This document shows positions 53,408 to 60,791 of a stretch of 64,000 nucleotides of DNA, piece after piece (within the stretch, counting starts at the first letter, position 1; each line of letters begins with the position of its first letter). The DNA comes from Pseudomonas fluorescens (lineage in GTDB: Bacteria > Pseudomonadota > Gammaproteobacteria > Pseudomonadales > Pseudomonadaceae). The translations under genes and the position numbers were made by a program. The stretch lies in assembly GCF_003732425.1 (NCBI RefSeq), contig NZ_MOBX01000003.1:744001-808000 (forward strand), written 5' to 3'. The notes beneath the pieces are model-generated. The model saw only the letters and a program-made list of their open reading frames with translations, made no database searches and was not told the DNA's origin.

Positions 53408-53428
53408 CGGGTATTGTTGTTATACCCG
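53408..53428. promoter_or_regulatory. Inverted repeat upstream of the desaturase gene
   Basis: CGGGTAT and ATACCCG flank a 7-base spacer, 12 bases before the proposed GTG start, in the only promoter space of the desaturase/SMP-30 operon. It is a candidate operator or a leader hairpin. Confidence 0.3.
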
Positions 53429-53507
53429 GCAGATTAGCCGATCCGGCCGTTTGTGCAGGCCACACCTCAATGTCACTTGCGCCATGATCGGGAGCAAAGC
53501 CGCCGCA

Positions 53508-54371
53508 TCAGCTCAATGGATTCCAGCGTTGCGACCAGTCGTCATCGGTGCGGATCACTTCGCGCAGCAGGTGGAAGGCTTGCTGCAGCGTCGCCGAATC
53601 GCGATCGCGTGAGTAGACAAGGTAGGTCGGATAGCCGAACTCCGGGGCTTTGGTCACCGCCTCAAGCGCACCGCTTTCCAGGTAAGTGCGCACGACACGG
53701 GTACGGAAGTAGCCGCTGCCGCCATGTTCGAGAATGTACTGCAAGGCCAGCGGGCCGAGGTTGAAACTCAGCGCCGCTTTGGCTTTTTCCGGCAGGGCGG
53801 CGTCATGCTGGCGGCGGAAATCCGGGCCCCAGTCGATGTAGACGTAGGGATCGGGACGGTCGGGGGCGCGGACCAGAATCAGTTTTTCTTCCAGCACTTG
53901 CTCGACCTGCAAGCCCGGCCAGTATTCCGGTTGATAGACCAGCGCGGCGTCGAGCACACCAAGTTCCAGTTGGCGCAGGAGGTTTTCGCCGTCGCGGATT
54001 TCCATGCGCAGGGCATGCCCGGGAATCTTCTCGCGCAGCTCCGCCGCCCAACTGAGCATCAACGGGTTGCACAGGCTGACTTCACCGCCGATGTGCAGCA
54101 CGTTGTGATAACCCTCGGGCAGCGGCAGGTCGCGGCGTGCGGCTTCCCAGGTCTGCACCAGTTGATTGGCGTAGACCACAAAGGCCTCGCCATTGGGCGT
54201 CAGTTTCGCCCCTGCACGGTTGCGCACAAATAGCGTGCTACCCAGCTGGCTTTCGAGTTTCTGCACCCGGGCGGTGATTGCCGTTTGCGTGACGAACAGC
54301 TTCTGCGCGGCTGCGGCGAGGCTGCCGTGACGGACGATTTCCAGAAAGGTGCGAGCGAGATCGATGTCCAT
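53508..54371 (-). CDS. LysR-family regulator
   Basis: A 287-residue transcription factor with N-terminal HTH (residues 1-60; DIDLARTFLEIVRHGSLAAAAQKLFVTQTAITARVQKLESQLG) and an effector domain beginning about residue 90 (NVLHIGGEVSLCNPLML). The start at 54371 is placed at the family start MDIDLARTF; the frame upstream has no homology. It is transcribed in the same direction as the downstream desaturase operon, not divergently, so its targets are uncertain. The effector is unknown. Confidence 0.86.
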   Translation of the reverse strand: MDIDLARTFLEIVRHGSLAAAAQKLFVTQTAITARVQKLESQLGSTLFVRNRAGAKLTPNGEAFVVYANQLVQTWEAARRDLPLPEGYHNVLHIGGEVSLCNPLMLSWAAELREKIPGHALRMEIRDGENLLRQLELGVLDAALVYQPEYWPGLQVEQVLEEKLILVRAPDRPDPYVYIDWGPDFRRQHDAALPEKAKAALSFNLGPLALQYILEHGGSGYFRTRVVRTYLESGALEAVTKAPEFGYPTYLVYSRDRDSATLQQAFHLLREVIRTDDDWSQRWNPLS

Positions 54372-54434
54372 GGGCGGGCCGGTGTTTGAGGTGGGCGCAT
54401 TGTAAGTGCCCACTTGATACCGCGTCATCGTTCA

Positions 54435-54524
54435 TCGCGAGCAGGCTCGCTCCCACAGGTGTTGTTGTCGGCCACAAAATCCGGTTTTACAGCTGAACTC
54501 TGTGGGAGCGAGCCTGCTCGCGAA
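54435..54524. repeat. REP-type inverted repeat, 'gcgagcaggctcg' family
   Basis: Arms TCGCGAGCAGGCTCGCTCCC and GGGAGCGAGCCTGCTCGCGA about 50 bases apart, between the LysR start and the HypX-like gene end. Confidence 0.88.
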
Positions 54525-54549
54525 GAGGCCGTTCCCGGTCAGTGAAGAA

Positions 54550-56268
54550 TCAATTGGCCAACTCGACCGAACGCCCCCGTGCCCACGCCTCGATCAACCG
54601 CGCCGGCGTGCCACAAACCTTGCGCTTGTAGACAAAATTGCGGCACTTCTCGGCAAACTGATTGCGGTTGTAGAGCATGTCTTCCTGCATCTCTTGCAAC
54701 TCGGTTTCGCGGCACTCGCGGACCAACACCTGATCGACCCGTGCCTTGCGCTCGCGCACCGCTGCATAGGTCGGATCGCTCACCAAGCTGTTGGCCCGTT
54801 GCAGCAACCACAGGGCAAACTCGTCCGGGCAGCGCGGGCCGATTTCCTGAACCATGCCCAGTTGCCACGCCTGCACCGCGCTCACCGGCAGACAGGCCTG
54901 GGTCAATTGCTCGGCCATTGCCGGGCCGACGGCGCGGGGCAGGCTGTAGGTCCAGTATTCGGAGCCGTACAAGCCCATGCTCTTGTAATGCGGATTGAGC
55001 ACGATCTCGGCGCGGGCAAAGACAATGTCAGCCGCCAGCGCGAGCATCACGCCACCGGCGCCGGCATTGCCGGTCACGCCGCTGACCACCAGTTGCCGGG
55101 CTGTCAGCAGTTCTGCGCAGACATCGTCGATCGCTTGAATATTGGCCCAGGCTTCGGCACCGGGATCCTGCGCGGCCTGAATCACATTCAAATGCACGCC
55201 GTTGGAAAAACTGCCGCGCCCGCCCTTGATCAACAGCACCTGGGTATCACGGGATTTGGCCCAGCGCAGCGCGGCGACCATGCGCTGGCATTGCTCGGTG
55301 CTCATGGCGCCGTTGTAGAACTCGAACGTCAGCTCACCGACGATGCCGGATTCGCGGTAGCGAATCGGTTGATACGCTTCGTCACTGAACGGCTGCGTGG
55401 CAACTGACCAGTCCAGCACCGGCACCTCGGCCAATTGCCCGGCCAACAGGTGCCGCGCCGGTTGTTTGAACGTCTCCTCGCCAGGCTGCGGTTTGCGCCG
55501 CAGTGCGCCAATCCACAGGCTTTGATCACCGGCGGCGACCAGCACTGCATCGTCATGCACCGCAAGAATCTCGCCGGGCATGCCACTGCGCGCATCCAGG
55601 TGCGCGTCGTACACGTAATACTGTCCGCCGGCCAGGCTCGCCAGCACGCCGGGCTGGCCGTCGGCGGCATCGATGCAGCGTTTGATGAAACGCGCGCAAT
55701 CGTGCCAGCTGAAACTGCGGTCGACCTGTTTCATGTTCGGCTGCAAACGCCCGCGCACTTTCGTATCGGCATAATTCAGAGCCACCGGCTCGAAGCCTTC
55801 GACGAATTTCTCCACCACTTCGCGTATGCAGCAAATCGCCGCATCACTGACCCGGCCGTTGTACAGCTCGGATTTGCGCAGGCCCGGCGGCAGGTTGAAT
55901 TCGCAGGTGGCCCACACCGGGCCGGCGTCCATTTCCTCGACCGCTTGCAACGCGGTGACGCCCCAGCTCGGCAGCTCGTTGGTAATCGCCCAGTCGAGGG
56001 CACTAGCACCGCGATCGCCGACGATACCCGGATGGATGATTACCACCGGCCGCTCGGTGTTGCTCCACAGCGTTTGCGGCACACGGTCCTTGAGGAACGG
56101 GCAGATCACCAGATCCGCGCCGCTGTTCTCGATGTGTTCGCACACGGTTTGTTCATCGGTAAACAGCACAACGCTGGGCGAGTGCCCGGCCTCGCGCAGT
56201 TCCAGCCAGGCGCGTTGGGTCAGGCCATTGAATGCTGACGACAGCAGGATGATGTTGAGTGGTCGCAT
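54550..56268 (-). CDS. HypX/HoxX-like two-domain protein (formyltransferase + enoyl-CoA hydratase-like)
   Basis: A 572-residue protein. Residues 1-300 resemble formyl-THF-dependent transferases: the catalytic region IIHPGIVGDRGASALDWAI (about residue 77), then VTALQAVEEMDAGPVW with the conserved Asp, and a C-terminal barrel. Residues 310-560 are crotonase-like: YNGAMSTEQCQRMVAAL, KGGRGSFSNGVHLN, SGVTGNAGAGGVMLALAADIVFA. This is the architecture of HypX/HoxX, which makes the CO ligand of oxygen-tolerant NiFe hydrogenases from formyl-THF. No hydrogenase or hyp gene is in the window, so it may serve elsewhere in the genome or have another role. The start at 56268 follows GGAAGAG. Confidence 0.82.
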   Translation of the reverse strand: MRPLNIILLSSAFNGLTQRAWLELREAGHSPSVVLFTDEQTVCEHIENSGADLVICPFLKDRVPQTLWSNTERPVVIIHPGIVGDRGASALDWAITNELPSWGVTALQAVEEMDAGPVWATCEFNLPPGLRKSELYNGRVSDAAICCIREVVEKFVEGFEPVALNYADTKVRGRLQPNMKQVDRSFSWHDCARFIKRCIDAADGQPGVLASLAGGQYYVYDAHLDARSGMPGEILAVHDDAVLVAAGDQSLWIGALRRKPQPGEETFKQPARHLLAGQLAEVPVLDWSVATQPFSDEAYQPIRYRESGIVGELTFEFYNGAMSTEQCQRMVAALRWAKSRDTQVLLIKGGRGSFSNGVHLNVIQAAQDPGAEAWANIQAIDDVCAELLTARQLVVSGVTGNAGAGGVMLALAADIVFARAEIVLNPHYKSMGLYGSEYWTYSLPRAVGPAMAEQLTQACLPVSAVQAWQLGMVQEIGPRCPDEFALWLLQRANSLVSDPTYAAVRERKARVDQVLVRECRETELQEMQEDMLYNRNQFAEKCRNFVYKRKVCGTPARLIEAWARGRSVELAN

Positions 56269-56823
56269 GATTGCTCTTCCTTGAGTGGGTTCAGCCACGG
56301 GCTCTCGCTGAGCCGTCCCTGGCCTTCGATGGAGCCGCGAGATTAATGAGTGACCGCCCACGCGCCAGTGATCGAAGTCAACGTTCTGTCAGCCAATGTT
56401 TCTGCGGCGACGAAGCGCTTTATGCTCAATGGTTTGCCTGTGCTGGTTTTTTATTGCTTAAAATTTCGCCGAAGCTATTGCGCAGTCGCGCCTGATCAGA
56501 GCCGGACGGGCGACAGTGGTGGCTGGATGTGAGTGATCACTTCGGCGGCTGATGGCCGGATGTCTTGCGTTTACGTCCTACGGAAAATGCAGGGTTTTGC
56601 GGCAAGCAGGGGATATTTCCGACGACCTTTTCAGGTTGGTCGTCGGAAGCGCGATCTATAGCATCGGACCTGACATTGAAGTCGCTGAGCGGCTTGAACG
56701 CTCAGGCTCCCGGATCAAGGATCAATTATGCGTACCCCACACATCGAGCATGAAAGCAAAGTTTATTCCCTGCGCAACTTCTGGATCGATGATCGCGCCA
56801 GATGCCCCACGGAGGATGTCGCG
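56269..56823. other. Intergenic region upstream of the Xre/RES pair
   Basis: A 555-base gap between the HypX-like start and the antitoxin start. No convincing gene: the open frames have poor composition. It contains an 11-base perfect inverted repeat (56617-56648) that may be an operator. An alternative antitoxin start at 56728 with AAGGA would shorten the gap. Confidence 0.5.
56617..56648. promoter_or_regulatory. 11-bp perfect inverted repeat upstream of Xre/RES operon
   Basis: TTCCGACGACC and GGTCGTCGGAA are separated by 10 bases. No T-tract follows, so it is not a terminator. Xre antitoxins bind palindromes in their own promoter, making this a candidate autoregulatory operator. Confidence 0.4.
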
Positions 56824-57300
56824 ATGCCCACAGCAAAAGTGCCCCGGCTGACGGGGCTGAAGAAGGTCGCGGGCAAGCCTGTCGATCTGCTCGTCAACGG
56901 CCAGAACATCGGTGACGATGCCCTGCTGATCATCCGCCTTACCGAAGAGGGCTTTGAGCTGCGCGATGTCGTCAACATGCTTTCAACTTCCGAGATGTAC
57001 CTGCGCGAAGACATGGTCAGACGCATCACCGGCAAGTCTGTAAGAACCGTGCGCCGGCTCATGAAGGAAGGTAAACCGGTACGGCTTGACCCGCAGCAGA
57101 GTGTCGTCGCCTACCAATATGCGCTGGTGCTCGAGATGGCCACTCGGGCATTCGCAGGGCAATCGCGGGCGGAGGCATGGATGCAGAAACCCAGCCCTTA
57201 TCTGAGCGGCCACGTGCCGTTGGAATTTATCCGGCATCCACTGGGTTTCCAGATGGTGGAACAATACTTGTGGCAGATCATGTCCGGGGTTTACCCATGA
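56824..57300 (+). CDS. Xre/MbcA/ParS-family antitoxin
   Basis: A 158-residue antitoxin of the RES-Xre class. An N-terminal Xre-like HTH part lies around residues 45-95 (FELRDVVNMLSTSEMYLREDMVRRITGKSVRTVRRLM), and the C-terminal DUF2384 domain closes with SPYLSGHVPLEFIRHPLGFQMVEQYLWQI, which binds and blocks the toxin. The start at 56824 follows GGAGG by 8 bases; an upstream ATG at 56728 with AAGGA is possible and would add 32 residues. The stop overlaps the toxin start by four bases (ATGA), as usual for this pair. Confidence 0.85.
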   Translation: MPTAKVPRLTGLKKVAGKPVDLLVNGQNIGDDALLIIRLTEEGFELRDVVNMLSTSEMYLREDMVRRITGKSVRTVRRLMKEGKPVRLDPQQSVVAYQYALVLEMATRAFAGQSRAEAWMQKPSPYLSGHVPLEFIRHPLGFQMVEQYLWQIMSGVYP

Positions 57301-57800
57301 ATCCCTTGCCTTGGGACGAGCACTGGTATGCCTGGCGGCTTGACCCCGAGGCCTACGGGACTACGTGGGACAGCGGGATAGGTTCAGAACTGAATGGAGG
57401 TCGATGGAATGCGCCTGGCCGGCGAGTCGTCTACGCATCCGTCGACCCGTCTTCGGCGATTCTGGAGGTGGCAGCCAATAACAGTTTTAATGCGCTCGAC
57501 AGTAAGCCGTATGTACTGACGTGCTTTGAAGTCATCAACGATGCCAAGGTCAGAATCGTGCAGCCGGAAGAGGTGCCGAACCCATACTGGTTGAGCCCCG
57601 CACGGCCTTCACCCAATCAGCAGTTGTTTGCCGATGCGCTATTGGCCGAGCATCCGTTTGTGTTGATCCCCTCGGCGGCGACACGGCATTCGTGGAATCT
57701 GCTGGTGAGCTGCGAACTGGCGGAGGGGCAGTTCCAGATGGTCTCCCAAGAAAGGTTTGGCCTGGACACCCGGTTGTTGAAGGAGATGGCGTTGGCCTGA
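57297..57800 (+). CDS. RES-domain toxin (NAD-targeting)
   Basis: A 167-residue RES-family toxin. The conserved R-E-S set appears as WYAWRLDPEAYG, GSELNGGRWNAPGRRVVYAS, SSAILEVAANN and PSAATRHSWNLLV. RES toxins degrade NAD+ or ADP-ribosylate targets and halt growth unless bound by the Xre antitoxin. The start at 57297 overlaps the antitoxin stop. The domain appears complete, so the toxin is probably functional. The pair is flanked on the right by a bidirectional terminator. Confidence 0.87.
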   Translation: MNPLPWDEHWYAWRLDPEAYGTTWDSGIGSELNGGRWNAPGRRVVYASVDPSSAILEVAANNSFNALDSKPYVLTCFEVINDAKVRIVQPEEVPNPYWLSPARPSPNQQLFADALLAEHPFVLIPSAATRHSWNLLVSCELAEGQFQMVSQERFGLDTRLLKEMALA

Positions 57801-57850
57801 TACGCAGGCAAATGACCGCAGCGTGCCGAAGCTCCTGCAAGACCAAAACG

Positions 57851-57882
57851 CAAAAATCCCACCACAGGGGGCGGGATTTTTG
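57851..57882. terminator. Bidirectional terminator
   Basis: CAAAAATCCC and CGGGATTTTTG arms give A- and T-rich flanks in both directions, between the RES toxin and the convergent SCP2 gene. Confidence 0.75.
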
Positions 57883-57900
57883 TGCCGCTGAACGTCGCTA

Positions 57901-58218
57901 TTACGACGGGAACAGCTCGGACAGTTTCATCGACAGCATCATGTCGCCTTCAACGCGCAGCTTGCCGCCCATGAAAGCCTGCATGCCATCGGTTTCGCCG
58001 CTGACGATACCTTTCAGGGTTTCGCTGTCCAGTACCAGCGTGCAGTTGGCGTCCGGGTTCTCGCCTTCCTGGATATCGCAAGTGCCATCTTTGACGATCA
58101 ACGCGTATTGCTTGTCTTCGTCAGTGATGTTGAAACCGAAAATCAGATCCAGACCGGCAGCAGCGGCTGGGTTGAACTTGGCTTGCATTGCTTTTACGGC
58201 ATCGGCTACGGAGGTCAT
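57901..58218 (-). CDS. SCP2 sterol-binding-fold protein
   Basis: A 105-residue protein with the SCP2 lipid-binding fold: VKAMQAKFNPAAAAGLDLIFGFNI, KDGTCDIQEGENPDANCTLVLDSETLKGIVSGETDGMQAFMGGKLRVEGDMMLSMKLSELF. Bacterial stand-alone SCP2 proteins bind hydrophobic ligands such as fatty acyl-CoA. The start follows AAAGGA. It is followed downstream by a shared terminator; the upstream neighbour on the same strand is a histidine phosphatase 64 bases away, so co-transcription is possible. Confidence 0.88.
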   Translation of the reverse strand: MTSVADAVKAMQAKFNPAAAAGLDLIFGFNITDEDKQYALIVKDGTCDIQEGENPDANCTLVLDSETLKGIVSGETDGMQAFMGGKLRVEGDMMLSMKLSELFPS

Positions 58219-58282
58219 GGTTCGGTCCTTTCTTGGATAATGGGTGCTGGTTGATTACAGCAAGGTTCACAGCTAACCGGAC

Positions 58283-58993
58283 TCAGCGGAAAGTGATGAG
58301 TTCCGGAGCCTTCAGCAGCTGCAGATGCGCATGACTGTTGAAGGAGGCCAAAGCCACCTCGCGACCGCGGAACTTCAGCTGGTTGAGCGAGGTGTTGACG
58401 ATTTGCCAGTTCAATTCAAAGGCCTGTCTGGCAGGCATTTGCGTAATGAGGTGGAGCAGGGCAGTAATAGTGCCGCCGGAGGTGAACACGGCGATTTTCT
58501 GATTTTTTTCCGCCAGATCGAGGATCCGGTGCAGTCCGCCCTGAACCCGTTCGACAAAACCCAGCCAGCTTTCCAGCCCTGGGGTGTCGTAAGTGCCGGT
58601 CAGCCAGCGCTCGATGATCAGGGCAAAAATGCGCTGGAATTCGCCACGGTTCTGCGCGGCATTGCGCAGGATATCGAGGGCTTCCGGCTCGTCCGCCAAC
58701 ATGTCCGGGAGCAGGGCGCGGATCACCGCGTCGGCATCGAACTCGTTGAACGCCGAATCGGTTTCCAGGGTCGGCACCGGCAGGCCTTTGGCGGCGTATT
58801 GCGCTAGTGCGCTGGTGGCCGTGTGCTGCTGACGACGCAGGTCACCGGCGAGGCAGCGATCGAAGCTGATGCCCAGTTCAGCGAGGTGCTGACCAAGGAT
58901 TTCTGCCTGACGCACACCGGTCGGTGACAGGACGTCATAGTCGTCTGCACCAAAGGAGGCCTGGCCATGTCGAATCAAGTAGATGCTGCCCAC
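58283..58993 (-). CDS. Histidine phosphatase (phosphoglycerate-mutase-like)
   Basis: A 236-residue phosphatase of the histidine-phosphatase superfamily. The catalytic RHG motif is at residues 8-10 (YLIRHGQASFG); an Arg in GDLRRQQHTA and the acid in FNEFDADA follow; the second catalytic His position is replaced by SGGTITALLH (usual form xxxHGG), which here lacks His directly before GG and may weaken activity. The start codon is GTG at 58993. Substrate unknown. It probably heads a unit with the SCP2 gene. Confidence 0.83.
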   Translation of the reverse strand: MGSIYLIRHGQASFGADDYDVLSPTGVRQAEILGQHLAELGISFDRCLAGDLRRQQHTATSALAQYAAKGLPVPTLETDSAFNEFDADAVIRALLPDMLADEPEALDILRNAAQNRGEFQRIFALIIERWLTGTYDTPGLESWLGFVERVQGGLHRILDLAEKNQKIAVFTSGGTITALLHLITQMPARQAFELNWQIVNTSLNQLKFRGREVALASFNSHAHLQLLKAPELITFR

Positions 58994-59197
58994 GTCCGCG
59001 TCATCCCGGTACGTTGAAGGTTGTGGCGAGGTTATGAGGATGACGGGTAGCTGTCAATGAAAAAACATACGCTTGTTTGAAATGCCCGTTACAGGGGTGT
59101 TGCCAGAGGTTTCACGGCTGGCCGACAAGCCGGCGCATGGGTATGCTGGAGCCATCCCGCGTGTGCCTCACATCCGCGCATCGTTTAAGGAGTCTCT

Positions 59198-60229
59198 GTG
59201 GAGTTTTTCACCGAATACGCCAGTTTTCTGGCCAAGACCGTCACCCTGGTAGTCGCCATTCTGGTGGTGCTTGCCAGTTTTGCCGCATTGCGCAGCAAGG
59301 GCCGGCGCAAATCGGCCGGTCAGTTGCAGGTCAGCAAACTCAATGATTTCTACAAGGGCCTGCGTGAGCGCCTGGAGCAGACATTGCTCGACAAGGATCA
59401 GCTCAAGGCTTTGCGCAAGGGCGAGGCCAAGTCCGAGAAAAACGCGAAAAAACAGAAGAAGCAACCCGAAGCCAAATCGCGTGTGTTCGTGCTGGATTTT
59501 GACGGCGACATCAAGGCCTCGGCCACTGAAAGCCTGCGCCATGAAATTACTGCACTGCTGACCCTCGCCACACCAAAAGATGAAGTGGTCCTGCGTCTGG
59601 AAAGTGGCGGCGGCATGGTTCATAGCTACGGCCTGGCGTCCTCGCAACTGGCGCGTATCCGTGAAGCCGGCGTGCCGTTGACCGTGTGCATCGACAAGGT
59701 CGCGGCCAGCGGCGGGTACATGATGGCGTGCATCGGCGAGAAGATCATCAGCGCACCGTTCGCGATTCTCGGCTCGATCGGCGTGGTTGCACAGCTGCCT
59801 AACGTCAACCGCTTGCTGAAGAAGCACGACATCGATTTTGAAGTTCTTACCGCTGGCGAGTACAAACGCACTCTGACCGTGTTTGGCGAAAACACCGAGA
59901 AGGGCCGGGAGAAGTTCCAGGAAGACCTGGACATCACCCATCAATTGTTCAAGAACTTCGTCGCCCGCTACCGCCCGCAACTGGCGATTGATGATGTGGC
60001 TACCGGTGAAGTCTGGCTCGGTGTCGCGGCGCTCGACAAACAACTGGTCGATGAACTCAAGACCAGTGATGAATACCTCGCAGACCGGGCGAAGAAGGGC
60101 GAGGTCTATCACTTGCACTACGCCGAACGCAAAAGCTTGCAGGAGCGTATCGGCATGGCCGCCAGTGGTTCGGTCGACCGCGTGCTGCTGAGCTGGTGGA
60201 GCCGTCTGACCCAGCAGCGTTTCTGGTAA
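59198..60229 (+). CDS. sohB: Inner-membrane serine protease SohB
   Basis: A 343-residue S49-family peptidase. One N-terminal transmembrane helix (residues 10-32), a charged Lys-rich linker (EAKSEKNAKKQKKQPEAKSR) and the protease domain with catalytic Ser171 (KVAASGGYMMACIGEKI) and Lys223 (TAGEYKRTLTVFGEN), the Ser/Lys dyad of SppA/SohB. It degrades membrane or periplasmic proteins and signal peptides. The start is GTG at 59198, 6 bases after AAGGAG. A bidirectional terminator follows. Confidence 0.92.
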   Translation: MEFFTEYASFLAKTVTLVVAILVVLASFAALRSKGRRKSAGQLQVSKLNDFYKGLRERLEQTLLDKDQLKALRKGEAKSEKNAKKQKKQPEAKSRVFVLDFDGDIKASATESLRHEITALLTLATPKDEVVLRLESGGGMVHSYGLASSQLARIREAGVPLTVCIDKVAASGGYMMACIGEKIISAPFAILGSIGVVAQLPNVNRLLKKHDIDFEVLTAGEYKRTLTVFGENTEKGREKFQEDLDITHQLFKNFVARYRPQLAIDDVATGEVWLGVAALDKQLVDELKTSDEYLADRAKKGEVYHLHYAERKSLQERIGMAASGSVDRVLLSWWSRLTQQRFW

Positions 60230-60242
60230 ATCAGGTAGCCAT

Positions 60243-60277
60243 AAAAAAACGCCGGTCACATGACCGGCGTTTTTTTG
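60243..60277. terminator. Bidirectional terminator
   Basis: AAAAAAACGCCGGTCA-ca-TGACCGGCGTTTTTTT is a perfect stem with A and T tracts on either side, serving sohB and the convergent DUF934/cysI operon. Confidence 0.93.
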
Positions 60278-60296
60278 TCCGCAGTAAACTGCAGGC

Positions 60297-60791
60297 TTAG
60301 CGGCGACGGAACAGCGGCAGCGGTTCGTCGGTGGCAGCCTGGTAGGTCACCGAAAAGTCCTTGAGACCTTCCAGGGCTTCGTACGGGTCTTTGTCCGCAC
60401 GTACGGCAAAGGCGTCGAAACCACAGCGGTGCATGTAGAACAGCTGGTCGCGCAGCACGTCACCAATCGCCCGCAGTTCGCCTTTGAAACCGTAACGGTC
60501 ACGCAGCAGGCGGGCGTTGGAGTAGTTGCGGCCGTCAGTGAAGGCCGGGAAATTCAGGGCAATTACCTGAAACTCATCCACGTCGTCACCGATTTCCTCG
60601 GCTTCTTCGTCGGCGTCCAGCCATACACCCAAACCACCGTCACGGGCCTTGAGCATGCGGCTGTGTTCGCGCCACAGTTGCAGCGGCACGATCAGGTCGT
60701 CGCAGTTGCTGATTTCGTCGATGTTGAAATCCTTGGGCAGCAAGTGCCAGGTTTCGTCGACGACCGCGTTGTTCTTAATGATTCGCTGCAT
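60297..60791 (-). CDS. DUF934 protein, sulfite-reductase-associated
   Basis: A 164-residue protein of the DUF934 family that accompanies assimilatory sulfite reductase in proteobacteria: GLGVWLDADEEAEEIGDDVDEFQVIALNFPAFTDGRNYSNARLLRDRYGFKGELRAIGDVLRDQLFYMHRCGFDAF. Proposed roles include assistance to CysI electron transfer; no activity is proven. The start at 60791 lies inside the end of cysI (17-base overlap), so it is translated from the cysI transcript. Longer frame upstream is an artefact of that overlap. Confidence 0.88.
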   Translation of the reverse strand: MQRIIKNNAVVDETWHLLPKDFNIDEISNCDDLIVPLQLWREHSRMLKARDGGLGVWLDADEEAEEIGDDVDEFQVIALNFPAFTDGRNYSNARLLRDRYGFKGELRAIGDVLRDQLFYMHRCGFDAFAVRADKDPYEALEGLKDFSVTYQAATDEPLPLFRRR

